In this document: positions 1-5,157 of the stretch, piece after piece
Layout: the number at the start of each line of letters is the position of its first letter
How positions within the stretch are numbered: the first letter of the stretch is position 1
From: Arenicella sp.
GTDB lineage: Bacteria > Pseudomonadota > Gammaproteobacteria > Arenicellales > Arenicellaceae
DNA length: 7,808 nt
Assembly: GCA_018677115.1 (NCBI GenBank)
Contig: JAHHOC010000303.1
Span: 1 to 7,808 of the forward strand
Reading direction: 5' to 3'
Translations under genes and position numbers: made by a program
The notes under the pieces: model-generated
What the model was told of the DNA's origin: nothing
Seen by the model: only the letters and a program-made list of their open reading frames with translations
Database searches by the model: none

Positions 1-417
1 CTGTTCAGTGGTATTTTTGCTGTGCCGGGTCCGCAGGCTGATTTAACTGACTACAGTGAGCTGGGGGTCGGGCAGACGGCATTGCGTAGAGTTGACGGCA
101 AGCGGGTGTGGGTCACCCGGCTTAGCCAGTCGCAGCGTGACAAGCTGGCCGCTTTCGATAGCGCGATGGTTGTACAAACTGGAGGCTGCCGACTGGCCAC
201 CCAGATATGTGCAATCTCAACAGACACAGGCCGGACCGGTGTGGAACTCAGATTTGTAATGGATGCGCCGGTCTCGCTGCAGTCCGGCCTGCCGTGGGCC
301 GGTGGTTTCGTCAATCCGGACAGCGGGATGATCTATGATCTTGTCGGCCGGGCCTATGTATTTCAGGGACCAGCCAGGCCGCTCGGTGTGGTAATTGGTG
401 GGCAGTTAGCAGATTAG
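1..417 (+). CDS. Rieske-like protein lacking most cluster ligands (3' part, partial)
   Basis: The reading frame is open from base 1 and stops at 415-417, so the gene begins upstream of the window; the GTG at 22 is probably internal. The visible part resembles the soluble domain of the Rieske subunit of cytochrome bc1. It has the end of a hydrophobic segment, then a stretch like the family's 'GKPVWVVRRT' (GKRVWVTRL, near 97-123), then the two cluster-binding loops, then a close match to 'YDLxGRxYxGPAxxxLxV' near 334-390. The ligands are mostly gone. The first loop, normally CTHLGC, reads CAISTD (208-225), keeping only the first Cys. The second, normally CPCHGS, reads NPDSGM inside GGFVNPDSG (301-327), with no Cys or His. 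A 2Fe-2S cluster of the usual kind therefore cannot form. What is seen is the fold signature and the missing residues; a structural or non-redox role is inference. It converges on srkA with a 4-base overlap. Confidence 0.62.
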   Translation: MFSGIFAVPGPQADLTDYSELGVGQTALRRVDGKRVWVTRLSQSQRDKLAAFDSAMVVQTGGCRLATQICAISTDTGRTGVELRFVMDAPVSLQSGLPWAGGFVNPDSGMIYDLVGRAYVFQGPARPLGVVIGGQLAD

Positions 418-1403
418 TTACCTAGCCACTGCAATGGCGGTTCATGCAACAAGGCAGCTTGTTCGCGCAAACTCAGAATGTGATCTTCCCAGCATTGTTG
501 TGTATTAAACCAGGGGAAAGCCAGCTTAAAGGCCGGGTCAAGCCATCGTTTGGTAAGCCATCCATAGTAGTGGATCAAACGCAATGTGCGCAGTGCCTCG
601 ATTAGATGCAGCTGTCGCGGATCGAAATCACAAAATTCTGTGTAGCCGCACAATACCGCATCGAGGCCGGCGGTCATGTCGGCACGGTCCCCAGCCAGGA
701 ACATCCACACATCCTGCACAGCCGGCGCCATTCGAGCATCGTCAAAATCAACGATGTGAGGCCCATCATCGGTCCACAGCACATTGCTGGGGTGACAGTC
801 GCCATGGCAACGTATCGACAGCATCTGGCCAGCGCGCTGGTAGCACTGTTCCACCTCGCGGAGCAGTTGGCTGGTCAGCGACGAATACGCCTCGATCAGA
901 TCCGCTGGCAGAAACCCGCTTTCCAGCACTATACCGCGGGGATAATGGCCAAAGCTTTGAATATTGAGTTCCGGTCGGTGTTGAAAAGCCCGCTGCTGCC
1001 CTACCAGATGAATGCGCCCCATAAAACGGCCCATTTGCTCAAGTTGGTCAAAGTCTTCCAGATCTGGTGCGCGGCCACCACGATTAGGGAACAACGCCAA
1101 CCTGAAGCCATGAGCATGGAGCAGGCTCTGCCGCCCGATTAGCAGCGGTGCGACCACCGGGATTTCCAATCCTTCCAGTTGGCGGGTGAAATCGTGCTCT
1201 TCAAGGATCGCAGCATCATTCCATCGTCCCGGCCGGTAGAATTTAACCACCAGGCTCGAGCCGTCTTCCTGACCTACTCGATAAACGCGGTTTTCGTAGC
1301 TGTTGAGTGCCAATAAGCGTCCGTCGCACTTGAAACCAAAGTGATCAACAGTATTAAGTACATCATCGGGTGATAGATTAGCGTAAGCTTGATCAAGGCT
1401 CAT
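414..1403 (-). CDS. srkA: Stress response serine/threonine protein kinase SrkA (YihE family)
   Basis: Cytoplasmic kinase of the aminoglycoside-phosphotransferase-like fold. In E. coli SrkA phosphorylates proteins on Ser/Thr and protects cells from stress-induced death. The product is 329 residues, against 328 in E. coli. Visible signatures are the N-lobe motif LNSYENRVY (33-41), VVKFYRPGRW with the ATP-binding lysine K54, the catalytic loop HGDCHPSN (200-207, with catalytic D202 and metal-binding N207), and the metal-binding acidic motif DFDDAR (219-224), followed by PAVQDVWM. All key residues are intact. The ATG at 1401-1403 is preceded by AGGGA with a 4-base gap, which supports this start. 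In E. coli the gene is followed by dsbA; here its stop codon overlaps that of the convergent Rieske-like gene, so nothing follows on the same strand inside the window. It is divergent from the phosphodiesterase gene across about 105 bases. Confidence 0.95.
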   Translation of the reverse strand: MSLDQAYANLSPDDVLNTVDHFGFKCDGRLLALNSYENRVYRVGQEDGSSLVVKFYRPGRWNDAAILEEHDFTRQLEGLEIPVVAPLLIGRQSLLHAHGFRLALFPNRGGRAPDLEDFDQLEQMGRFMGRIHLVGQQRAFQHRPELNIQSFGHYPRGIVLESGFLPADLIEAYSSLTSQLLREVEQCYQRAGQMLSIRCHGDCHPSNVLWTDDGPHIVDFDDARMAPAVQDVWMFLAGDRADMTAGLDAVLCGYTEFCDFDPRQLHLIEALRTLRLIHYYGWLTKRWLDPAFKLAFPWFNTQQCWEDHILSLREQAALLHEPPLQWLGN

Positions 1404-1465
1404 ATTGTCCCTAGGTTAGTCGTACAAATGATTTAGAATACAGACATATGATGATCAGTGATACT

Positions 1466-1493
1466 TTGCATTGCACTCCCGGCTCAATAATAT
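1466..1493 (+). promoter_or_regulatory. Candidate sigma-70 promoter for the phosphodiesterase gene
   Basis: A TTGCAT box (1466-1471) and a TAATAT box (1488-1493) are separated by 16 bases in the gap between the divergent srkA and phosphodiesterase genes. The -10 box lies about 15 bases before the start codon, so the transcript leader would be very short and start near the GGAG ribosome site. I found no comparably good promoter for srkA on the other strand. This is consensus matching by eye only. Confidence 0.3.
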
Positions 1494-1508
1494 TGTGCTG
1501 GAGTCCTG

Positions 1509-2288
1509 ATGAACAAGCTTAAGGGACGTGCACCGATTCTGGTGGCGCACCGTGGTTATTCGGGGCGTTATCCGGAAAACACCTTGCTGAGTTATCAGGC
1601 GGCCTATGAGCATGGTGCCCGTTACCTGGAACTGGATTTGCAGATGACCCGGGATCGCGTGCCGGTGCTGCACCATGACCAGAGCCTGATGCGCATGGCT
1701 GGCGTTGATTTGGACGTGCGCGACATTTCAGCCAAGCAATTTAAGAGCTTGAAAGCAAGTTACCCGGAGCGCTTTGCAGAAGAGTTTGCTGACAATTGCT
1801 TCACTACGTTTCGACGCTTCTGTAACTGGTTAAAAAAGTATCCGGATGTAACTGTGTTTGTGGAGATGAAACAGGAGTCGATTGATCGTTTTGACGTACC
1901 GGTATTTTTCGATGAGGTCCAGCGACGTATCTTGAAGGCCGAAGTTGAGTCACAATGCGTGATAATTTCTTTCAATGATCAGGTAATCGAGTATTCACGA
2001 AAAATTTCCCCCATGCGTACTGGTTGGGTGATTCCCAGACGGAGCGATAGGAACAGGGACATTGCAAAGCAGTTAAAGCCGGATTTTCTGTTCTGTGACA
2101 AAGCAATTTTGCCTAAATCTGATCAGGAAATCTGGCAAGGTAGCTGGCAATGGGCGGTTTACAATCTGGATGATGTCGCTTCGGCTGTCGATATGGCCAA
2201 TCGAGGTATACCTTTTTTAGAAACCAATCAAATTGGAACCTTGATGCAGGACAGCGAGCTGTCGAACCGCAAAGCGGACAAAACCTGA
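1509..2288 (+). CDS. Glycerophosphodiester phosphodiesterase (UgpQ-like)
   Basis: Hydrolyses glycerophosphodiesters, the deacylated remains of phospholipids, to glycerol-3-phosphate and an alcohol. The product is 259 residues, a single GDPD TIM-barrel domain close in size to E. coli UgpQ (247). The family signature is complete: AHRGYSGRYPENT (13-25) with catalytic H14, R15 and E23; ELDLQMTRD with metal ligands E41 and D43; LHHD with second catalytic H56; and E119 in VFVEMK. The C-terminal strands YNLDDV and LETNQIG occupy the usual place of the barrel's last motifs. There is no signal peptide or membrane segment, so it should act in the cytoplasm, unlike GlpQ. The ATG at 1509 has GGAG five bases upstream. 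No glycerophosphodiester or glycerol-3-phosphate transporter gene is adjacent, so the substrate source is unknown. It stands alone, ending about 20 bases before a strong terminator. Confidence 0.92.
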   Translation: MNKLKGRAPILVAHRGYSGRYPENTLLSYQAAYEHGARYLELDLQMTRDRVPVLHHDQSLMRMAGVDLDVRDISAKQFKSLKASYPERFAEEFADNCFTTFRRFCNWLKKYPDVTVFVEMKQESIDRFDVPVFFDEVQRRILKAEVESQCVIISFNDQVIEYSRKISPMRTGWVIPRRSDRNRDIAKQLKPDFLFCDKAILPKSDQEIWQGSWQWAVYNLDDVASAVDMANRGIPFLETNQIGTLMQDSELSNRKADKT

Positions 2289-2308
2289 CGCACAATTTTT
2301 GCAATAAA

Positions 2309-2331
2309 AAAGGCCGCTATAGGCGGCCTTT
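2309..2331. terminator. Bidirectional rho-independent terminator
   Basis: A perfect 9-bp stem (AAAGGCCGC paired with GCGGCCTTT) with a 5-base TATAG loop lies between the stop codons of the phosphodiesterase (2288) and mscL (2352), which converge here. The + strand continues in a T-rich stretch (TTTCTATTTGTT). The - strand reads through a run of six T after the stem (complement of 2306-2311). It should therefore stop transcription from both sides. Confidence 0.9.
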
Positions 2332-2351
2332 CTATTTGTTATGGATCGGGA

Positions 2352-2783
2352 CTATCTGCTCAACGAGTCTCGTATTTCAGTGAGTAATTTGACTTCGTCT
2401 GAAGGTTCCGGTTCCGGAGCTTCCTCCTCGGCAGCTTCCTCAGCTGCTTTTGCTGCGTTCATGCCCTTGATAACAATGAACAGTGCGAATGCAACAATGA
2501 CAAAGGTTACCAGTGCGTTGATGAACAACCCATAGTTGATGGTAACCGCGCCAGCTTCCTTAGCAGCCTCCAGTGTAGCGTAAGTAGCTCCTTCAACTGG
2601 ATTCTTAATTACCGCGAACATATTGCCAAAATCAACTCCGCCGGTTATCACTCCTACGAAAGGCATAACGATGTCATCGACCAGCGATTTTACAATTGTG
2701 CTGAAAGCCGCGCCAATCACGATACCAACAGCCATGTCTACAAAGTTACCTTTCATGGCAAATTCTTTAAATTCTTTAAACAT
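2352..2783 (-). CDS. mscL: Large-conductance mechanosensitive channel MscL
   Basis: Homopentameric inner-membrane channel that opens under high membrane tension and releases solutes during hypo-osmotic shock. The product is 143 residues (E. coli 136). The N-terminal amphipathic helix KEFKEFAMKGN (3-13) leads into TM1 (about 14-43), with the pore-lining stretch VDMAVGIVIGAAF; G20 aligns with E. coli G22, and the constriction residues are M17 and I21 (L19 and V23 in E. coli). The periplasmic loop spans about 44-83, TM2 about 85-106 (INALVTFVIVAFALFIVIK), and a charged linker rich in A, E and P precedes the cytoplasmic bundle helix LLTEIRDSL (133-141). GGAG lies seven bases before the ATG. A 153-base gap separates it from the upstream EEP gene on the same strand, so it probably has its own promoter, though I could not pick one with confidence. 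It ends at the shared terminator. Confidence 0.97.
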   Translation of the reverse strand: MFKEFKEFAMKGNFVDMAVGIVIGAAFSTIVKSLVDDIVMPFVGVITGGVDFGNMFAVIKNPVEGATYATLEAAKEAGAVTINYGLFINALVTFVIVAFALFIVIKGMNAAKAAEEAAEEEAPEPEPSDEVKLLTEIRDSLSR

Positions 2784-2936
2784 TAACGTTCTCCAGTTTT
2801 AGTTGTTTACCGTGTTCCGAGATTCGCTTACTGCAAGCCAGTGAACTTTAACCGGAAGCGGGTTTATACTGCTGGCGCACATTTAAGCCTGAGCACTAAG
2901 CTAATGCAAGGAGCAAAGGTAAGACATTGTTAATTC

Positions 2937-3746
2937 CTAGACATACACCAAGCTGACCTGGTAGTACGGGTGGTCGGATACGCCTTTTGCCAGCATTTGC
3001 CCGTCAACCACTTTAAAGCCCCTGGTAAGAATCCAGTCAATACGCTGTTCCTCATCGCTGTCCAGCGCTAGTTCGGCAATAGTATCGCAGACTCCGCTAG
3101 CTTCCAGCGCCGCCTTCAACATGGGGTCAGCTGCCGTTGTATTAAAATCACCAACTAGAATTGCCCGCGGGTACCTGGTGAATTCTTGCAGCACTGCCTT
3201 GAGTTGCTCATCGCGTCCGGCACGTGTGTGCAGATGAGTATTAATAAAGTGAAAGCGCTGATTCTGCCAGCTAACTTCGGCTACAGTCATATTTCGATAA
3301 CTCTTGCCCGAGCGGTCCGGCAACATCTCTGTGCGCCAGGAAATGACTGGCAGTTTACTGAGCAACGCATTACCCCTGTGTTCGCGGAACCAGCGCCGGC
3401 GGGTCGCACAAAACAATACGCTTGCCCCGCTTCCAGCCGACAGGCAATCCGGCTGCCCGCGGCCAAGACCAATCCGGTTCAACCATGTTGGCGCATATAC
3501 TTCCTGAATGCCGGCCAAATCCGCTTTTGCCAACACAGCAGCAGCGAGATCAATGTTACGTTTGCCGTCCAGGCTTTTGCCGGTCTGGATATTGAAGCTG
3601 GCGACATTGATTGTTCCCGGCTCTTCAGTGAGTGTCACAGGCATAACCCATTCACCGCCCGATTTGGCAGTTGCGGGTGTTGCCTTACGGGCAATCAAGT
3701 ATAAAGCCGTGGCGGCGGTAATCAGCAATAACCAGCCGGCATTCAT
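2937..3746 (-). CDS. Endonuclease/exonuclease/phosphatase-fold protein with hydrophobic N-terminus
   Basis: A 269-residue metal-dependent hydrolase of the EEP superfamily (DNase I, exonuclease III and phosphodiesterases share this fold). The catalytic set is complete: FNIQ (N52), IQEV (E82), INTHLHTR (H171), VGDFNT (D200, N202), RIDWIL (D237) and SDHPYY (D258, H259). Residues 4-18 form one hydrophobic stretch followed by RK, so the protein may be membrane-anchored or exported. No positive charge precedes the stretch and two follow it, which leaves the side of the membrane uncertain. The ATG is one base after the stop of the methyltransferase (TAATATG) and has no good ribosome site of its own, which points to translational coupling. 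An alternative start at M35 (3642-3644) would remove the hydrophobic segment and give a 235-residue soluble enzyme. The substrate cannot be told from the sequence: DNA, RNA, phospholipid headgroups and inositol phosphates are all possible. Confidence 0.85.
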   Translation of the reverse strand: MNAGWLLLITAATALYLIARKATPATAKSGGEWVMPVTLTEEPGTINVASFNIQTGKSLDGKRNIDLAAAVLAKADLAGIQEVYAPTWLNRIGLGRGQPDCLSAGSGASVLFCATRRRWFREHRGNALLSKLPVISWRTEMLPDRSGKSYRNMTVAEVSWQNQRFHFINTHLHTRAGRDEQLKAVLQEFTRYPRAILVGDFNTTAADPMLKAALEASGVCDTIAELALDSDEEQRIDWILTRGFKVVDGQMLAKGVSDHPYYQVSLVYV

Positions 3747-3747
3747 A

Positions 3748-4554
3748 TTATTTTTGCCCGACCAGATAGGCCACGTAAGATAAACAGGCTTCTCCCTCTG
3801 TACTCACCTCAAATTCGCCATTGCCGCTTTCACCGTCCTCATCGGTGCCTTCCCAATAACAATCAACTGAGGAGAAGCCGGCGTCGTGAAAAATATCGAT
3901 TAGCTCTGGCAGGCCCCACAGGCGCCATTCGTATGAAAAGGCATTAGTCATTTCGCTGCCATCGGGAAAACGAAAGTGGATGTGCATCTGCGCATGGCCA
4001 TTGATGGGATTGACCTTGTCCTGATCCCAGACATAGGTGAAACTCTCGTCGTCCTGCTCGGTTTCCTCCTCCAGTTCCTGAATGCTTTCGGGTCCGCCAT
4101 GCAAATCCACGACAAAAATACCGCCCTCCGCGAGATCGGCTTGCACACCCTTAAAGTAATCAAGCATTTCGGCACGGGTTTTAAAAACCCAATATGAAAA
4201 ATTCTGTGCGCAGCGCACGTCAGGAGACCGGCGGCTGGGCGTTCGCGCATCTTCCTGGTATTGCGCTACCCTGTCACGATCATTACCGAGTGGGGCCAGG
4301 TTATGATCATATCCCCAACGCAGTGGTTCCGGATCGATATCATAGGATTCAGTGGTATTCCGATGATGCAGCTTCACCCAGTAACATGAAAGCAAACAGG
4401 TTCCACAAAAATCCTCCCGCATATGTGTGGGCTCACCTCCGCGCAGCGCTTTGTAAGTATTAAATAAAAATTCGACATCCTGCTCGGCCGACTGCACAGC
4501 TTTTTGATAGAGAACATATTTGTCGGCGCTGCCGGCGGTGAATCTTTTGTTCAT
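3748..4554 (-). CDS. Class I SAM-dependent methyltransferase, family of unknown substrate
   Basis: The 268-residue product looks like a Rossmann-fold methyltransferase. Instead of the usual GxGxG loop it has REDFCGT (46-52), a variant I associate with a family of uncharacterised bacterial methyltransferases. The acidic residue expected after strand 2 is in SYDIDPEPLRWGYDHNLAPLG (D72/D74; 70-90). NFSYWVFKTRAEML (118-131) and GGIFVVDLHGG (144-154) correspond to the region after strand 4 and to strand 5. The C-terminal half (FTYVWDQ, HIHFRFPDGS, AFSYEWRLWGLPEL, YWEG) is family-specific and probably forms the substrate site; it ends in an acidic stretch (236-255). There is no signal peptide, so it should be cytoplasmic. 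The ATG at 4552-4554 has only a weak ribosome site. It is the first gene of a two-gene unit with the EEP protein; the pairing suggests, but does not show, a shared pathway. Confidence 0.85.
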   Translation of the reverse strand: MNKRFTAGSADKYVLYQKAVQSAEQDVEFLFNTYKALRGGEPTHMREDFCGTCLLSCYWVKLHHRNTTESYDIDPEPLRWGYDHNLAPLGNDRDRVAQYQEDARTPSRRSPDVRCAQNFSYWVFKTRAEMLDYFKGVQADLAEGGIFVVDLHGGPESIQELEEETEQDDESFTYVWDQDKVNPINGHAQMHIHFRFPDGSEMTNAFSYEWRLWGLPELIDIFHDAGFSSVDCYWEGTDEDGESGNGEFEVSTEGEACLSYVAYLVGQK

Positions 4555-4849
4555 TTTCTGGTCTTTATTGCATGCTTATTGTGGCGCTAAAGTGTAGCTG
4601 AATTTCTGTGCCCGAAGTAGGCTTTAAATTTGCTGGCGGTAGAGTCCCAAATCTGCCTGGCGGGTGCACTGGAAACACCCTGCAACAGGTCGCTGCCTAT
4701 AAAATAATCACTGCCGGTTTATTTTACCTGGCGATACTTCAAATTCACTTATACTAAACATACCGGGCCCAGCAGAACTCGGGGGTGACACCTAAAAGTT
4801 TGGCAAGATGTTCAGTTAGACTGACAATAATAATCGCTAAGCCATTGAA

Positions 4850-4869
4850 ATTTTTATAACTATAAAAAT
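4850..4869. repeat. AT-only-armed inverted repeat
   Basis: Two perfect 9-base arms (ATTTTTATA and TATAAAAAT) are separated by AC. The GC-free arms make it a poor terminator. It could be an operator for a dimeric regulator, part of an easily melted segment, or simply a product of the local AT richness. Confidence 0.45.
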
Positions 4870-4894
4870 ATTGATTTTTCGAGAAGACTGCGAG

Positions 4895-4903
4895 TTATAC
4901 ACA
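4895..4903 (+). promoter_or_regulatory. DnaA box (TTATACACA)
   Basis: Matches the high-affinity DnaA consensus TTATNCACA exactly. It sits in the AT-rich gap upstream of priA, in the same orientation as the box at 5081, and shares flanking bases with it (AGTTATnCACArTT). Binding by DnaA is inferred from the consensus only. Confidence 0.5.
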
Positions 4904-5068
4904 ATTATTTATTGTCAAGATGTTTGTTCATTTTTTTTTAATTTTCATTTAGTTTCTGCAATACCCATACCTATCCCTTTGAAAATAAAGATATTTTTTG
5001 ATAGTCGCAAATTGTCAGCCAATTTGCCGCCTTTGCCGGGGGCCGCGACAGTATTTCAATCACCGGAT

Positions 5069-5077
5069 TTATCAACA
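5069..5077 (+). promoter_or_regulatory. Weak DnaA box (TTATCAACA)
   Basis: Differs from TTATCCACA by one base and lies 12 bases, close to one helical turn, upstream of the perfect box at 5081, in the same orientation. On its own it would mean little; next to a consensus box it could support cooperative binding. Confidence 0.3.
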
Positions 5078-5080
5078 AAG

Positions 5081-5089
5081 TTATCCACA
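5081..5089 (+). promoter_or_regulatory. Consensus DnaA box (TTATCCACA)
   Basis: Exact match to the E. coli consensus DnaA box. It ends 68 bases before the preferred priA start codon, so bound DnaA could influence priA transcription. Function is inferred; only the sequence match is seen. Confidence 0.55.
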
Positions 5090-5157
5090 GTTCATTGTCG
5101 ACGGGAATGCCTGCTTTTAAATGGCATCCGGCGGCCAGTCAGCAGAGCCGACACGCA

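Larger units (their letters stand above)
4555..5157. other. Long AT-rich gap between divergent methyltransferase and priA genes
   Basis: About 600 bases without a convincing gene. The left part (4555-4800) has mixed composition and only short, weak inverted repeats such as GGGTG/CACCC near 4658-4677. The part from about 4830 to 5010 is strongly AT-rich, with a run of nine T at 4931-4939 and an AT-armed palindrome at 4850-4869. Two good DnaA boxes and one weaker one lie at 4895-5089. The promoters of both flanking genes must be here. For priA, TTGTCA (4912-4917) with TTTAAT (4937-4942) is one weak candidate with a 19-base spacer. No tRNA, insertion sequence or repeat array was seen. Confidence 0.7.

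Noticed and set aside
606..1142. 178-codon open frame on the + strand
   Set aside because: It lies wholly antisense to srkA, whose motifs are intact; the translation resembles no family and has no ribosome site.
2784..2936. Promoter-like TATACT (+) and TATAAA (-) in the gap upstream of mscL
   Set aside because: No matching -35 box at a suitable distance on either strand, so no promoter was called.
3186..3704. 172-codon open frame on the + strand
   Set aside because: Antisense to the EEP gene, whose catalytic motifs are all on the other strand; composition-driven shadow.
4658..4677. GGGTG/CACCC hairpin in the gap, considered as a terminator
   Set aside because: Only 5 bp with a 9-base loop and no T tract on either strand.
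4830..5089. Chromosomal replication origin (oriC)
   Set aside because: Boxes are few and the usual neighbours dnaA, dnaN, mnmG or parAB are absent; there is no GATC cluster. Kept only as a DnaA-box finding.
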